A stretch of 64,000 bases of DNA, taken from Rhodococcus yunnanensis NBRC 103083. GTDB taxonomy: Bacteria > Actinomycetota > Actinomycetes > Mycobacteriales > Mycobacteriaceae. The stretch spans positions 1 to 64,000 of the forward strand of contig NZ_BCXH01000021.1 in the NCBI RefSeq assembly GCF_001895005.1. The letters are read 5' to 3'. Both the position numbers and the translations under genes were made by a program. Shown one piece after another: positions 9,677-19,994 of this stretch. The notes beneath the pieces were generated by a model. That model did no database searches and was not told the DNA's origin. It saw nothing but the letters and a program-made list of their open reading frames with translations. Positions within the stretch are counted from its first letter, which is position 1. Every line of letters begins with the position of its first letter.

Positions 9677-10561
9677 GTGCGTCCACAACTCAGCAGCTAC
9701 CAGCATCTGGCAGGCGGCAAGGTTCGCGATCTCTACATCGTCGACGAGTATCACCTTCTCCTCGTCGCGAGCGACCGCATCTCCGCCTACGACCACGTCC
9801 TCGACACACCGATCCCCGACAAGGGCCGCGTCCTGACGGCGATGAGCGTGTTCTTCTTCGAGGAACTGGGAGGTGTCAACCACCTCGCAGGAGACCCGCT
9901 CGACGAGCGGATCCCGCAGGAGGTGCTCGGACGCGCTCTCGTGGTGAAAAGACTCGAGATGGTGCCGATCGAATGCGTTGCACGTGGATATCTGACCGGT
10001 TCGGGGCTGTCGGACTATCAGCGCACCGGCGCGGTGTGCGGGGTGGCGCTGCCCAGCGGCCTGGTCGAGTCGAGCAAGCTCGACGAGCCGATCTTCACCC
10101 CTGCCGCCAAGGCTGCTCTCGGTGAGCACGACGAGAACGTCGATTTCGCTGCCGTCGTCGACAAGGTCGGCGACGAGCTCGCGTTCAAGCTCCGCGAGGA
10201 CACCCTCGAAATCTACGTCAGGGCAGCGAACTTCGCGCTCGATCGTGGCATCATCCTCGCGGACACCAAGTTCGAGTTCGGCCTGGACGCCGATCGCAAT
10301 CTGGTGCTCGCCGACGAGGTTCTCACGCCGGATTCCTCGCGCTACTGGCCCGCCGACGGATACACCGAAGGGAAGGTCCAGCCGAGCTTCGACAAGCAAT
10401 TCGTCAGGGACTGGCTGACCGGTGAGTCCGGATGGGACCGCCACGGCGACACTCCACCGCCCGCGCTTCCGGACGACGTCGTCGCAGCGACGCGTGCGCG
10501 ATACATCGAGGCCTACGAACGTATTTCGGGCCTGAACTTCGACGATTGGGTACACCCGTGA
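9677..10561 (+). CDS. purC: Phosphoribosylaminoimidazole-succinocarboxamide (SAICAR) synthase
   Basis: PurC condenses CAIR with aspartate using ATP, in the cytosolic purine pathway. The 294 residues include the N-terminal [16 protein letters not shown], the signature [20 protein letters not shown] (here [20 protein letters not shown]), DTKFEFG and [10 protein letters not shown]. The GTG at 9677 gives the usual MRPQL start with AGGG about 8 bases ahead; GTG at 9671 is the alternative. Its TGA overlaps the GTG of the next gene, so the two are probably translationally coupled. Confidence 0.96.
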   Translation: MRPQLSSYQHLAGGKVRDLYIVDEYHLLLVASDRISAYDHVLDTPIPDKGRVLTAMSVFFFEELGGVNHLAGDPLDERIPQEVLGRALVVKRLEMVPIECVARGYLTGSGLSDYQRTGAVCGVALPSGLVESSKLDEPIFTPAAKAALGEHDENVDFAAVVDKVGDELAFKLREDTLEIYVRAANFALDRGIILADTKFEFGLDADRNLVLADEVLTPDSSRYWPADGYTEGKVQPSFDKQFVRDWLTGESGWDRHGDTPPPALPDDVVAATRARYIEAYERISGLNFDDWVHP

Positions 10562-12687
10562 CCATTGCTCCGCCGACTGCCAAGAAGGTCCCGCTCGAGC
10601 GGACCCACCATGGAGACACATTCGTCGACAACTACGAATGGTTGCGCGCGAAGGAAGATCCCGAAGTCGTCGCCTACCTCGAAGCAGAGAACGCGTACAC
10701 CGAGCAGCAGACGGCGGGCCTCGAAGGACTACGCGGGAAGATCTTCGACGAGATCAAATCGCGCACCCAGGAGACCGACCTGTCCGTCCCGACGCGAATG
10801 GGCGACTGGTGGTACTACTCGCGGACTCTGGAGGGCAAGTCGTACGGCCTTCAGTGCCGTTGCCCCGTCGACTCTCCCGAGGACTGGACTCCGCCCGAAT
10901 TGTCCGCGGACGCCGAGGTTCCCGGTGAGCAGATCCTCCTCGATTCCAACGTCGAAGCCGAAGGACACGACTTCTTCTCGCTCGGCGCGTTCTCGATAAG
11001 CCAGGACGGGAACCTGCTGGCGTACTCGACGGACACCGAGGGCGACGAGCGATACACCATGCGGTTCAAGGACCTCACCACCGGCGAACTGCTTCCCGAC
11101 GCGATCGAGAAGACGGCTCCCGGCGCGACCTGGGCGCTCGATCACTCGCACGTCTTCTATCAGACGGTGGACGAGTCCTGGCGCCCCGATACCGTGTGGC
11201 GTCACAAGCTCGGGACTCCGACCGAGCAGGACGTCAAGGTCTTCCACGAGCCGGACGAGAGCTACTGGGTCGGCTTCGGATCCACCCGCAGCGAGAAGTA
11301 TCTGCTCATCTGGGTCGGGTCGAAGATCACCTCCGAATGCCTCGTTCTCGAATCGGACGATCCCGAGGGCGAATTCCGCGTCGTGCTGCCCCGCGTCGAG
11401 GGTATCGAGTACAGCGTCGAGCACGCGGTGGTCAAAGGCGAGGATCGATTCCTCATCCTGCACAACGGCTCGGTCGACGGCTGGGGAACCGACGGGGAGA
11501 AGGCAGAGAACTTCCTCCTCGCGGATGCACCCGTCGACGATCCGGCGAAGCAGACCACGCTCGTTCCGCACCGGGACGATGTGCGTCTCGAGGACGCTGA
11601 CGCCTTCGCCGACCACCTCGTACTCAGCTATCGCCGCGAAGCTCTGACGCGTCTGGCGATCTGGCCCCTCGGCGAGGACGGCTACGGCGAATACCACGAG
11701 CTGGAGTTCGACGAGGAACTGTATGCCGTCGGATCGGGATCGAATCCGGAATGGAAGCAGCCGCTGCTGCGCTTGGTCTACACCTCGTTCATCACGCCGG
11801 GTCAGGTGTACGACTACGAGCTTGCAACGGGCGCACTGTTGCTGCGCAAGTCGCAGCCGGTCCTCGGCGACTTCGACGCGAGCCGGTACGTGCAGCACCG
11901 CGAGTGGGCGGTGGCGGACGACGGGACTCGTATTCCGCTGTCGATCGTGCTGCGCAAGGACGTTCCCGAAGGCCCGGCACCGACGTTGCTGTACGGATAC
12001 GGGTCATACGAGGCGTCGATGGATCCGTCGTTCTCCGTCGCGCGTCTGTCGTTGCTCGATCGCGGCATCGTGTTCGTCGTCGCACACGTGCGCGGCGGCG
12101 GCGAGATGGGTAGGCACTGGTACGAGAACGGCAAGACGCTCACGAAGAAGAACACCTTCACCGACTTCGTCTCCGCTGCACGGCATCTGATCGACTCCGG
12201 CCGTACCTCACCGAAGTACCTCGTCGCCGACGGCGGTAGCGCAGGCGGTTTGCTGATGGGAGCCGTCGCCAATCTCGCGCCGGAGTTGTTCAACGGAATC
12301 CTCGCGAACGTGCCGTTCGTCGATCCGTTGACCTCGATCCTCGACCCGTCGCTGCCGCTCACGGTCATCGAGTGGGACGAGTGGGGTAATCCGTTGGCGG
12401 ACAAGGAGGTGTACGAATACATGAAGTCGTACAGCCCCTACGAGAACATCGAGGCCAAGGACTATCCGGCGATTCTCGCGATCACCTCGATCAACGACAC
12501 CCGCGTTCTCTACGTCGAGCCGGCCAAATGGGTTGCGGCTCTGCGGGCTGTCAAGACCGGCGACTCCGATCTGCTCCTCAAGACCGAGATGAGCGCGGGA
12601 CACGGCGGCGTCAGCGGTCGTTACGAGAAGTGGAAGGAAGCGGCGTTCGAGTACGCCTGGATCGTCTCGCAGACCGGAGCGGCGTAA
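10558..12687 (+). CDS. ptrB: Oligopeptidase B / prolyl-oligopeptidase family S9A serine peptidase
   Basis: The 709-residue cytosolic peptidase has an N-terminal beta-propeller and a C-terminal alpha/beta hydrolase domain. The nucleophile elbow is GGSAGG near residue 560. [13 protein letters not shown] and the [16 protein letters not shown] strand match oligopeptidase B. The catalytic His lies in SAGHGG near the C-terminus. The family cleaves short peptides after basic residues. GTG at 10558 overlaps the purC stop (GTGA). In M. tuberculosis the corresponding gene next to purC is split in two; here it is intact. It ends 3 bp from the convergent response-regulator gene. Confidence 0.93.
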   Translation: MTIAPPTAKKVPLERTHHGDTFVDNYEWLRAKEDPEVVAYLEAENAYTEQQTAGLEGLRGKIFDEIKSRTQETDLSVPTRMGDWWYYSRTLEGKSYGLQCRCPVDSPEDWTPPELSADAEVPGEQILLDSNVEAEGHDFFSLGAFSISQDGNLLAYSTDTEGDERYTMRFKDLTTGELLPDAIEKTAPGATWALDHSHVFYQTVDESWRPDTVWRHKLGTPTEQDVKVFHEPDESYWVGFGSTRSEKYLLIWVGSKITSECLVLESDDPEGEFRVVLPRVEGIEYSVEHAVVKGEDRFLILHNGSVDGWGTDGEKAENFLLADAPVDDPAKQTTLVPHRDDVRLEDADAFADHLVLSYRREALTRLAIWPLGEDGYGEYHELEFDEELYAVGSGSNPEWKQPLLRLVYTSFITPGQVYDYELATGALLLRKSQPVLGDFDASRYVQHREWAVADDGTRIPLSIVLRKDVPEGPAPTLLYGYGSYEASMDPSFSVARLSLLDRGIVFVVAHVRGGGEMGRHWYENGKTLTKKNTFTDFVSAARHLIDSGRTSPKYLVADGGSAGGLLMGAVANLAPELFNGILANVPFVDPLTSILDPSLPLTVIEWDEWGNPLADKEVYEYMKSYSPYENIEAKDYPAILAITSINDTRVLYVEPAKWVAALRAVKTGDSDLLLKTEMSAGHGGVSGRYEKWKEAAFEYAWIVSQTGAA

Positions 12688-12690
12688 GCG

Positions 12691-13371
12691 TCAGCGCCAG
12701 ACGTAGCGCACCTGCGGGCGTCCGGCTCTGCCGTATTCGGTGTTGCGGACGACCAGACCGTCGTCGGCGAGACGTTCGAGGTATCGCCAGGCCGTCACAC
12801 GAGAGACACCGACGAGCTTGGCGGCCTCGGAGGCGTTGAGACCGTCCGGTGCGTCGCGGACGATGGCGGTGACCCCGTCCATCGTCTGCGGCGCAATGCC
12901 TTTGGGTGTCGATGCCCTCTCGTCCGCGGTACGCAGATGCGACATCGCCCGGTCGATGTCGCGTTGACTCGCCGCGTTCTCACCTGCAGGCAAGGCGTCG
13001 TGGAATTCGCGGTACCGCTCGAGCTTGTCGCGGAATGCGGCGAACGTGAACGGCTTCAACAGATACAGCACCACGCCGTGCGCCACGGCCGATCGTACGA
13101 CCGACAGATCTCGCTCGGACGTGATGGCGATGACGTCGGGACTCGGTCGCAGTCCACCCAGCGCGGCGGCGACGTCGATGCCGTTGGAGTCGGGGAGCCC
13201 GATGTCGAGCAGTACAAGATCGACGGGTTCGACTGCCTCGCTCGCCGCCCGCAGCGCGGCCGACCCGGTGTGGGCGACTCCGACGACCGTGAAGCCCGGT
13301 ACCCGCTCGACGTACGTCCGGTGCGCTTCGGCGATCAGCACTTCGTCCTCGACGATCAGAACCCGAATCAC
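12691..13371 (-). CDS. Response regulator of CitB/DctR type (two-component, dicarboxylate)
   Basis: The 226-residue protein has an N-terminal receiver domain (VLIVEDEVLIAEAH acidic pocket, phospho-acceptor in LVLLDIGLPDSNG, switch Lys in LLKPFTF). It ends in a helix-turn-helix that includes LNASEAAKLVGVSRVTAWRYLERL. This layout is typical of the CitB/DcuR/DctR group controlling citrate and C4-dicarboxylate genes. The ATG overlaps the upstream sensor-kinase stop by four bases. The divergent dctA gene across the kinase is the likely target. Confidence 0.9.
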   Translation of the reverse strand: MIRVLIVEDEVLIAEAHRTYVERVPGFTVVGVAHTGSAALRAASEAVEPVDLVLLDIGLPDSNGIDVAAALGGLRPSPDVIAITSERDLSVVRSAVAHGVVLYLLKPFTFAAFRDKLERYREFHDALPAGENAASQRDIDRAMSHLRTADERASTPKGIAPQTMDGVTAIVRDAPDGLNASEAAKLVGVSRVTAWRYLERLADDGLVVRNTEYGRAGRPQVRYVWR

Positions 13372-14921
13372 GATGCCGACCCCATGGGAATCGTGGCCGT
13401 CAGCACCGAGCCGTACGTGACCTCGGAGGTCAATGTTCCTCGATAACGCGAGACGACCTGTGTGACAAGCGCGAGACCGAGGCCGCGGGAACCGGCCTTG
13501 GTGGAATAGCCGCGGGTGAGCGCGTTCTTCAGCACGTCCGCAGGCATGCCTTGCCCGCTGTCCGATACGCGTACCAGCAATTCGGTCGACGAATCACGCA
13601 CGGTCACCTCGACCCACGGCTGTTCGGATTCTTTCGACGCATCGATTGCATTGTCTATCAGATTGCCCACCAGGGTGACCAATTCGCGGGGGGTCACCAC
13701 GCCCGCGTGATCGAGTGCGGTGTCCTCGGTGACCGTCAGCTCGACACCTTGTTCGGCGGCCTGGCTCACCTTGCCGAGCAACAGTGCGGCGAGCGCAGGC
13801 TCGTTGACCGATCCCATGAGTCGGTCGATGAGATGTTGGGAGAGTTCGAGATCTGCCGTCGCGAACTCGACGGCGTCCTGCGGGCGTCCGAGTTCGACCA
13901 TCGTGATCACCGTATGGAGGCGATTGGCGGACTCGTGTGCCTGCGAACGCAGCGATTCCGCGAAGCTGCGGACCGAGTCGAGTTCGCCCATCACCGACTG
14001 CAATTCGGTGCGATCACGCACGGTCAGCACGTCGCCGAGCCGATGGTCGTCCCACATCACCGGATCCTGATTCACCACGAGCACGCGTGTGTCGGTGACG
14101 TGCAGCTCACCGTGCACGACGCCGGACGCCATGTGCTGCAACGATTCCGGAAGATCGGTGCGGCGCACCGGGCCGTCCGGCAGGTCGAGCAGGCGCCTCG
14201 CCTCGTCGTTGACGATCTCGGCATTCTCGCCGCGACCGAATACGACGAGTCCCTCACTGATGGAATGCAATACGGCGTCGTGATGCTCGTACATGGTCCG
14301 CAGCTCGTCGGGCGCCATGCCGAGTGTCTGCCGGCGCAACCGTCGGCTCAGCAGTACCGAACCGAACGTCGCGACGACGAACGCTGCGAGTACGACGCCG
14401 ACGATCAACGGCAGACCCTGGAAGAACTGGTCACTGATCCGCGCGCGGGTCACGCCCGCCGACACCAGTCCGACGATGTTTCCGCCGCCGTCGGTGACCG
14501 GTGTGACCGCTCGGATCGACGGGCCGAGCGACCCGACGTACGTCTCGGTGAACGTCTCACCGGCGAGAGCGCGATCGATGTTGCCGCTGAAGGGCAGGCC
14601 GATCAGCTCGACCGTCGTATGGGTGAAGCGGGTGCGATCGGGGGCCATCACGACGATGAAGTCGACGCCGGTGACGGCTCGGATCCGCTCGGTCTCGGGC
14701 TGCAGCAGGGCGGTCGGGTCGGGGGAGGCGATGGCAACCGGGGTGGATGGTTCGTTCGCGATGCTGGCTGCGATCGCGATGACCTCCCTGCGGGTGGCGT
14801 CGTCGCTGTTGGTGCGTTCGTTGATGACCGTCAGAATGCCGCCTGCGAGCACGATGACCGCCATGACGACCAGTTGCAGGACGAGAACCTGCCCCGCGAC
14901 GCTCATGGGGCGCTTGGCCAC
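13368..14921 (-). CDS. Sensor histidine kinase of CitA/DctB type
   Basis: The 517-residue membrane kinase starts with a transmembrane helix (VLQLVVMAVIVLAGGILTV), followed by an extracytoplasmic sensor domain with GSLGPSIRAVTPV, as in CitA/DcuS ligand domains. A second helix (LIVGVVLAAFVVATF), a PAS-like region, the H-box LRSQAHESANRLHTV and ATPase motifs NLIDNAIDAS, DSGQGMP and GSRGLGLALV follow. It probably detects an extracellular dicarboxylate and phosphorylates the coupled regulator. It is divergent from dctA, with 137 bp between the two starts. Confidence 0.91.
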   Translation of the reverse strand: MAKRPMSVAGQVLVLQLVVMAVIVLAGGILTVINERTNSDDATRREVIAIAASIANEPSTPVAIASPDPTALLQPETERIRAVTGVDFIVVMAPDRTRFTHTTVELIGLPFSGNIDRALAGETFTETYVGSLGPSIRAVTPVTDGGGNIVGLVSAGVTRARISDQFFQGLPLIVGVVLAAFVVATFGSVLLSRRLRRQTLGMAPDELRTMYEHHDAVLHSISEGLVVFGRGENAEIVNDEARRLLDLPDGPVRRTDLPESLQHMASGVVHGELHVTDTRVLVVNQDPVMWDDHRLGDVLTVRDRTELQSVMGELDSVRSFAESLRSQAHESANRLHTVITMVELGRPQDAVEFATADLELSQHLIDRLMGSVNEPALAALLLGKVSQAAEQGVELTVTEDTALDHAGVVTPRELVTLVGNLIDNAIDASKESEQPWVEVTVRDSSTELLVRVSDSGQGMPADVLKNALTRGYSTKAGSRGLGLALVTQVVSRYRGTLTSEVTYGSVLTATIPMGSAS

Positions 14922-14972
14922 GTCGACTCGCCTCGTTTCCCTGTGTCGAACCTGTGAACAGAATGAACGTAT

Positions 14973-14990
14973 TCGTGACTGTGATCACGA
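14973..14990. promoter_or_regulatory. CRP/GlxR-like operator in the divergent kinase-dctA promoter
   Basis: TCGTGACTGTGATCACGA has perfect 6-bp arms and contains GTGA-N6-TCAC, the core of the cAMP receptor protein type site (TGTGA-N6-TCACA). It lies 52 bp upstream of the kinase start and 69 bp upstream of the dctA start. This position suits carbon-source control of dicarboxylate uptake. The factor is inferred from the motif alone. Confidence 0.45.
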
Positions 14991-15058
14991 TCTGCACCAG
15001 CATCGTCCTCTAGCAAGGCGTGATCCAACTCACTCCATCAGTCACAAAGGACGTACCC

Positions 15059-16447
15059 ATGACTACCAGCATCGATGCTGCCGAGAACCGGAACCCGGCT
15101 CCCGAACCGAAGAAGAAGCGCGACAAGACGCACTGGCTCTACATCGCCGTCATCATCGCCGTGATCGCCGGCATCATCGTCGGTCTGACCGCGAAAGATT
15201 TCGCGTCCGAGCTGGCCGTCCTCGGAACCCTGTTCGTCAGCCTGATCAAGATGATGATCAGCCCGGTCATCTTCTGCACCATCGTGCTCGGCATCGGCTC
15301 GGTCCGCGCCGCTGCCAGCGTCGGCAAGGTCGGCGGCTTGGCTCTGGCGTACTTCATCGGGATGTCGACCATCGCCCTCGGCATCGGCATGGTCGTCGGA
15401 AACCTGATCCAGCCGGGCACCGGTCTGGACATCTCGGCCAACGATACGGGCCTCGAACTGGCCAACAAGGCGCACGAGGCTGGCGGGACGATGGACTTCA
15501 TCGCCGGCATCATTCCCGAGACGCTCGTCTCCGCACTGACCGCGGGCTCGGTGCTGCAGACGCTCTTCGTCGCCATCCTCGTCGGCTTCGCGTTGCAGGC
15601 CATGGGCAAGCAGGGCGAAGGCATCCTCAAGGGCGTCGCATCGGTACAGAAGCTCGTCTTCCGCATCCTGACGATGATTCTGTGGCTCGCCCCGATCGGC
15701 GCGTTCGGCGCCATCGCAGGCGTCGTCGGCAAGACCGGATTCGACGCCGTCATCCAGCTCGGCACCCTGATGCTGGCGTTCTACATCACGTGCGCCATCT
15801 TCGTGTTCGGCTTCCTCGGCATGATCCTCAAGTTCGTGTCCGGTTTCTCGATCTTCAAGCTCGTGAAGTACCTGGCCCGCGAGTACCTGCTCATCGTCGC
15901 AACGTCGTCGTCCGAGTCGGCTCTGCCGCGTCTGATCGCCAAGATGGAGCACGTCGGTGTCGAGCGCACCACCGTCGGCATCGTCGTCCCGACCGGCTAC
16001 TCGTTCAACCTCGACGGCACGGCGATCTACCTGACGATGGCCTCGATCTTCATCGCCGACGCCATGAACATGCCGCTCTCGATCCCCGAGCAGTTCTCGC
16101 TGCTGCTGTTCATGATCATCGCCTCCAAGGGTGCAGCAGGCGTCTCCGGTGCCGGTCTTGCCACGCTGGCAGGCGGCCTGCAGAGCCACCGCCCCGAGCT
16201 GCTCGACGGCGTCGGCCTCATCGTCGGCATCGACAGGTTCATGTCCGAGGCCCGCGCGGTGACGAACTTCTCCGGTAACGCCGTCGCCACCCTGCTCGTC
16301 GGCACGTGGACCAAGACGATCGACGCCTCCCGCGTCAGGACCGTCCTCGACGGCAACCTGCCGTTCGACGAGGAGACCATGGTCGACGACCACCTCCCCG
16401 AAGACGACAGGACCGTCGAACTCGAGAAGACCGCCGCGAAGGCGTGA
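15059..16447 (+). CDS. dctA: C4-dicarboxylate:cation symporter (DctA, DAACS family)
   Basis: The 462-residue inner-membrane symporter takes up succinate, fumarate or malate with cations. It shows the family core SSSESALPRLI, the GYSFNLDGTAIYLTMASIFIA helix and the substrate-region GAAGVSGAGLATLAGGL. About eight transmembrane segments and two re-entrant loops fit the family. The ATG at 15059 has AAAGGA 9 bases upstream; an in-frame ATC-preceded extension to 15020 has no comparable site. It is divergent from the CitAB-type two-component system. Two strong hairpins follow the stop. Confidence 0.93.
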   Translation: MTTSIDAAENRNPAPEPKKKRDKTHWLYIAVIIAVIAGIIVGLTAKDFASELAVLGTLFVSLIKMMISPVIFCTIVLGIGSVRAAASVGKVGGLALAYFIGMSTIALGIGMVVGNLIQPGTGLDISANDTGLELANKAHEAGGTMDFIAGIIPETLVSALTAGSVLQTLFVAILVGFALQAMGKQGEGILKGVASVQKLVFRILTMILWLAPIGAFGAIAGVVGKTGFDAVIQLGTLMLAFYITCAIFVFGFLGMILKFVSGFSIFKLVKYLAREYLLIVATSSSESALPRLIAKMEHVGVERTTVGIVVPTGYSFNLDGTAIYLTMASIFIADAMNMPLSIPEQFSLLLFMIIASKGAAGVSGAGLATLAGGLQSHRPELLDGVGLIVGIDRFMSEARAVTNFSGNAVATLLVGTWTKTIDASRVRTVLDGNLPFDEETMVDDHLPEDDRTVELEKTAAKA

Positions 16448-16454
16448 CGGACCC

Positions 16455-16487
16455 CACCTGGTGACGCGCACCCCCCGTCATCAGGTG
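16455..16487 (+). terminator. Hairpin after dctA (first of two)
   Basis: CACCTGGTGACG pairs with CGTCATCAGGTG in a 12-bp stem with one G-U pair and a 9-base C-rich loop. There is no clear T-run. It may be part of a tandem terminator or a 3'-end stabilising hairpin. Confidence 0.45.
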
Positions 16488-16497
16488 TGTAGTACAG

Positions 16498-16527
16498 GAG
16501 CGGCCCTCTCACCGAAGAGGGTCGCTC
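16498..16527 (+). terminator. Terminator after dctA (second hairpin)
   Basis: GAGCGGCCCTCT pairs with AGAGGGTCGCTC in a 12-bp stem with one G-U pair and a 6-base loop, followed by TTGTGTCTG. It separates dctA from the peroxidase gene. Confidence 0.7.
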
Positions 16528-16596
16528 TTGTGTCTGCACGGGGGGTTTCGCCCAGCCAACTCACCGTATGTCGGTGTCCACAGGTAAGTTCGAGTG

Positions 16597-17103
16597 ATGA
16601 CTGAAGTCCAGAACATCGGCATCAACACGCTGGGCGGTGCGCCCACCTCGCTCGATGAGTACGCAGGCAGGGCGGTCCTGGTGGTCAACGTTGCCTCCAA
16701 GTGCGGCCTGACCCCGCAATACGCCGCGCTGGAGAAGCTGGCCACCGAATACGCGGCGCAGGGCTTGTCGGTCGTCGGCATCCCGTGCAACCAGTTCGGC
16801 GGCCAGGAACCAGGCACTGCAGAGGAAATCGAGACATTCTGTTCCACCACCTACGGTGTGACGTTCCCGATGATGGAGAAGGTCGACGTCAACGGTGAGA
16901 ATCGGCATCCGCTGTACGCCGAGCTCACCAAGACCGAGGACGCCGAGGGCAACTCGGGCGACATCCAGTGGAACTTCGAGAAGTTCCTGATCGGTCCGGA
17001 CGGTGTTGTCACCAACCGGTTCCGTCCTCGCACCGAGCCGGATGCTCCCGAGGTGCTCGCAGCAATCGACAAGATCCTGCCGAAGGAAACCATCGCCGTT
17101 TAG
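16597..17103 (+). CDS. Glutathione-peroxidase-family peroxidase (Cys type)
   Basis: The 168-residue thioredoxin-fold peroxidase has Cys36 in NVASKCGLTPQY, the second conserved segment GIPCNQFGGQEPG, and WNFEKFLI near the C-terminus. Together these give the Cys-Gln-Trp active-site set. Actinobacteria lack glutathione, so such enzymes usually take electrons from thioredoxin. ATG at 16597 was chosen over GTG at 16594. It is probably monocistronic. Confidence 0.92.
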   Translation: MTEVQNIGINTLGGAPTSLDEYAGRAVLVVNVASKCGLTPQYAALEKLATEYAAQGLSVVGIPCNQFGGQEPGTAEEIETFCSTTYGVTFPMMEKVDVNGENRHPLYAELTKTEDAEGNSGDIQWNFEKFLIGPDGVVTNRFRPRTEPDAPEVLAAIDKILPKETIAV

Positions 17104-17158
17104 CATCACGCAATTTCGCCGTCGAGCCTCGTTCACCCTGGTGTGCGAGGCTCGATTC

Positions 17159-17857
17159 ATGTCTGGTCGACTGATCGTGTCGGTAAGCGGAATCCGTAAC
17201 GACACGCGTGAACTCGCAGCCGAGTTCGCGCGAGAACTGGACGGTCGGGGAGTGGCGCTGTCGCTGCTCGTCGCGCCGCGGCTGAAGGACAAATATCGGC
17301 TCACCCAGGACGAGGACACGCAGGACTGGCTGCGCAGCAGGCGCGAGCGCGGCGACGCCATCGTGCTGCACGGCTACGACCAGGCTGCGACGAAACGGCG
17401 ACGGGCCGAGTTCGCGACCCTGCCCCGCCACGAAGCCCGGTTGCGGCTCATGGCGGCGGATCGAGTGATGGAACAGACCGGTCTGCGGACCAGGACGTTC
17501 GCCGCTCCCCGCTGGTTGGCCTCACCCGGTGCGGTCGCTGCGCTCCCGGAGGCAGGATTTCGAATGCTCGCCGGTGTCAGCGCGATTCACGATCTGGAAT
17601 CGGGATCGGTTGTGCGAGGCCGTGTCTACGGCATCGGTGAAGGAATCACAGCAGAACCATGGTGGTGCCGAGCGTTGGTGATCGGCGCAGGCCGCACCGC
17701 CCGTCGAGGTGGACTGGTCCGATTGGCCGTCAGCGCAAAGCAACTCGGCCGCAGCGGTCCCCGCCAGGCGATGCTCGACGCCGTCGATCTGGCGCTGTAC
17801 AACGGTGCGACGCCCGGTGTCTACGAACATGTTCGACGCGTACACCGCGCGGCCTGA
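17159..17857 (+). CDS. DUF2334-type polysaccharide deacetylase-like protein
   Basis: The 232-residue protein resembles the DUF2334 branch of the polysaccharide deacetylase fold. It has [31 protein letters not shown] at the N-terminus (where catalytic enzymes have the Asp-Asp pair), a VLHGYDQ segment supplying a metal-ligand His and Asp, and [12 protein letters not shown]. The start at 17159 was preferred because upstream in-frame sequence overlaps the peroxidase gene. No signal peptide is evident. Substrate unknown. Confidence 0.72.
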   Translation: MSGRLIVSVSGIRNDTRELAAEFARELDGRGVALSLLVAPRLKDKYRLTQDEDTQDWLRSRRERGDAIVLHGYDQAATKRRRAEFATLPRHEARLRLMAADRVMEQTGLRTRTFAAPRWLASPGAVAALPEAGFRMLAGVSAIHDLESGSVVRGRVYGIGEGITAEPWWCRALVIGAGRTARRGGLVRLAVSAKQLGRSGPRQAMLDAVDLALYNGATPGVYEHVRRVHRAA

Positions 17858-17940
17858 GGCGGGGTGCTGGCTCGCCCGACTGTAACGGACCACCCTGTCC
17901 GGGCCATCCACCCTCGACGTTGCATTCGAGTGGTCGCCCT

Positions 17941-18585
17941 CTAGATCTGGACGCTGGTCTCTTCGGCGAAGGTCCGGAACTCGGTGACCTCGTCGGCCAT
18001 GTCCTTGAATCGTCCGTAGTAGACGCCACGAGCCTGCTCGGCGACGACGGCTTGGTGGATCGGGAATGCAGTGCGCGGTGCGACCGCACGGAGGAATTCG
18101 ATGTTTTCCGACAGCTTCGACCACGGCGCCGCGGTGGGGAGCGCAAGCACCTCGACCTTCTGCTCGGGCACGAACAGCGAATCGCCGGGATGCAGAAGCT
18201 GCCCTGGATTCTCCGGTGTGCCGAGCAGGTAGCCAGTGTTGTCGATCACGGGCAGCTCGGGATGAATGACGGCATGTGTGCCGCCGACACCCGTCACCTG
18301 AATACCGCCGATGGTGAACACATCGCCCGCATGGGCAGCTGTCCAGCGCTCGCCGAGCTGCGACGCCGTCATCGGATCCGAATACAGCGCAGCGCTCGGA
18401 TTGCCTTCCACCAGAGCGGGAAGACGCTCCAGATCGACGTGGTCCGGGTGCTGATGGGTGATCAGGATGGCGTCGAGACCGGTGATGCCGTCGAACCCGT
18501 GCGAGAAGTTGCCGGGATCGAAGAGCACGGTTGTGCCGTTCAGTTCGACGAGTACACAGGAATGTCCGAAGTGTGTCAGCCGCAT
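17941..18585 (-). CDS. Metallo-beta-lactamase-fold hydrolase (UlaG-like)
   Basis: The 214-residue protein begins [15 protein letters not shown] and carries the zinc motif THQHPDHVD. Later ligand segments are [12 protein letters not shown] and [11 protein letters not shown], as in the UlaG/RomA-like subgroup of predicted metal-dependent hydrolases. It is transcribed away from purS with about 97 bp between starts. No substrate can be assigned. Confidence 0.85.
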   Translation of the reverse strand: MRLTHFGHSCVLVELNGTTVLFDPGNFSHGFDGITGLDAILITHQHPDHVDLERLPALVEGNPSAALYSDPMTASQLGERWTAAHAGDVFTIGGIQVTGVGGTHAVIHPELPVIDNTGYLLGTPENPGQLLHPGDSLFVPEQKVEVLALPTAAPWSKLSENIEFLRAVAPRTAFPIHQAVVAEQARGVYYGRFKDMADEVTEFRTFAEETSVQI

Positions 18586-18629
18586 GCCTCCACACTAAGC
18601 GCAGTTTCGCACCCGCCGCAGGGGCTGCG

Positions 18630-18635
18630 TAGACT
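18630..18635 (+). promoter_or_regulatory. Predicted -10 element of purS-purQ
   Basis: TAGACT lies 47 bp upstream of the purS start. The same hexamer occurs 38 bp before purL and 40 bp before purF. A poor TTTCGC lies about 19 bp further upstream as a possible -35. Confidence 0.4.
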
Positions 18636-18682
18636 TCCACCTGCCGGTATCGATCGTTTTCGTCGTTTCAAGGAGCTCACAC

Positions 18683-18919
18683 GTGGCCCGAGTTGTTGTC
18701 GATGTCATGCCCAAGGCCGAAATTCTCGACCCGCAAGGTCAGGCCATCGCAGGTGCGCTGGGTCGCCTCGGCGTTTCCGGAGTGTCCGACGTGCGTCAGG
18801 GCAAGCGTTTCGAACTCGAGGTCGACGACAGTGTCGACGATGCCGAGCTCGAGAAAATCGCCGAGTCGCTGCTGGCGAACACGGTGATCGAGGACTGGAA
18901 GGTCACCCGAGAAGCATGA
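18683..18919 (+). CDS. purS: Phosphoribosylformylglycinamidine synthase subunit PurS
   Basis: This 78-residue structural subunit joins PurQ and PurL into the FGAM synthase complex. It has [19 protein letters not shown] and the [10 protein letters not shown] strand typical of PurS. The GTG start is preceded by AAGGAG about 10 bases ahead. Its TGA overlaps the purQ ATG by four bases, so the two subunits are translationally coupled. Confidence 0.95.
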   Translation: MARVVVDVMPKAEILDPQGQAIAGALGRLGVSGVSDVRQGKRFELEVDDSVDDAELEKIAESLLANTVIEDWKVTREA

Positions 18920-19593
18920 GCGCTCGTATCGGTGTCATCACTTTCCCCGGAACTCTGGACGACGTCGACGCCTCCCGCGCGGTCACGCTGGCAGGTGGTG
19001 AGCCCGTCAGCCTGTGGCACGCCGACGCCGATCTCAAGAATGTCGACGCGATCGTCGTCCCCGGCGGCTTCTCCTACGGTGACTATCTGCGAGCAGGTGC
19101 GATCGCCCGATTCGCGCCCGTCATGGAATCCGTCGTCGACGCGGCCAAGGGCGGTATGCCCGTGCTCGGCATCTGCAACGGCTTCCAGGTCCTGTGCGAG
19201 GTCGGCCTGCTGCCCGGCGCCCTGACGCGCAACGAGAAACTGCACTTCGTGTGCCGTGACCAGTGGCTGAAGGTGGAGAACACCGACACCGCGTGGTCCT
19301 CGCGCTACGAGACCGGCGCCGAGATCCTCATCCCGGTCAAGAACGCCGAAGGGCGTTTCCAGGCTCCGCAGAACGTGCTCGACGAGCTCGAAGGCGAAGG
19401 CCGAGTCGTGTTCCGTTACAGCGGCGCCAACCCGAACGGCTCGCAGCGAGAGATCGCAGGCATCTCCTCGGCCAACGGCCGCGTCGTCGGACTCATGCCG
19501 CACCCCGAGCACGCCACCGAGCCCTTGACCGGTCCGAGCGACGACGGGCTCGGTATCTTCTACTCGGCATTGGACGCGATCGTTTCTGCCTAG
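18916..19593 (+). CDS. purQ: Phosphoribosylformylglycinamidine synthase subunit PurQ (glutaminase)
   Basis: This 225-residue class I glutamine amidotransferase supplies ammonia to Pur[20 protein letters not shown] holds the nucleophilic Cys, [18 protein letters not shown] is the PurQ signature, and MPHPEHA near the C-terminus gives the His-Glu of the triad. The ATG overlaps the purS stop (ATGA). Confidence 0.96.
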   Translation: MSARIGVITFPGTLDDVDASRAVTLAGGEPVSLWHADADLKNVDAIVVPGGFSYGDYLRAGAIARFAPVMESVVDAAKGGMPVLGICNGFQVLCEVGLLPGALTRNEKLHFVCRDQWLKVENTDTAWSSRYETGAEILIPVKNAEGRFQAPQNVLDELEGEGRVVFRYSGANPNGSQREIAGISSANGRVVGLMPHPEHATEPLTGPSDDGLGIFYSALDAIVSA

Positions 19594-19640
19594 CTCCTGG
19601 CCTCTAGTTCATGTCGGGGGTCGGGGTTAGAGTGCCTCGC

Positions 19641-19991
19641 ATGACGCTGACTCCGGCCATGATCACGTTCGATTCCGTAGACCCTGGAGAGCTCGCACGG
19701 TGGTGGGCCCGGCAGACGGGCGGCAGTATCGAGCAGGAGAACGACGGTTATTTCTACACCGTCGCTCTCCCGTCGGTGCCGTACCTGCTGGCCTTCCAGA
19801 AGGTCGATGACCCGACTTCGGGTAAGAACCGTATTCACCTGGATCTGACGACCACCGATCTCGATGCCGAGGTGTCGAGCCTGATCGGTTCCGGTGCGTC
19901 CGAGGTCGACCGGCATACGATGGGCGACTTCCGCTGGGTCACGCTCGCAGATCCCGACGGCAACGTGTTCTGCGTGTCGGGCGCGCACTGA
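19641..19991 (+). CDS. VOC (glyoxalase/dioxygenase) superfamily protein
   Basis: The 116-residue protein fits a single VOC unit: MITFDSVDPGELARWWARQTGG at the start, a central IHLDLTTTDLDAEV strand-helix and the terminal FRWVTLADPDGNVFCV motif. Such small proteins bind a metal or a ligand; the role here is unknown. ATG at 19641 was chosen because the homologous core begins there. It converges with the next gene with only 3 bp between. Confidence 0.8.
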   Translation: MTLTPAMITFDSVDPGELARWWARQTGGSIEQENDGYFYTVALPSVPYLLAFQKVDDPTSGKNRIHLDLTTTDLDAEVSSLIGSGASEVDRHTMGDFRWVTLADPDGNVFCVSGAH

Positions 19992-19994
19992 CCG

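Noticed and set aside
13551-14957. 468-residue plus-strand frame over the sensor kinase
   Set aside because: Histidine kinase motifs are all on the minus strand; the plus-strand product is Arg/His/Asp-rich with no domain.
15020-15058. Upstream start for dctA at 15020
   Set aside because: It has no ribosome-binding site; AAAGGA lies at the right distance for ATG 15059.
15038-16471. 477-residue minus-strand frame over dctA
   Set aside because: It is highly acidic and low in complexity, the mirror of membrane-helix codons in dctA.
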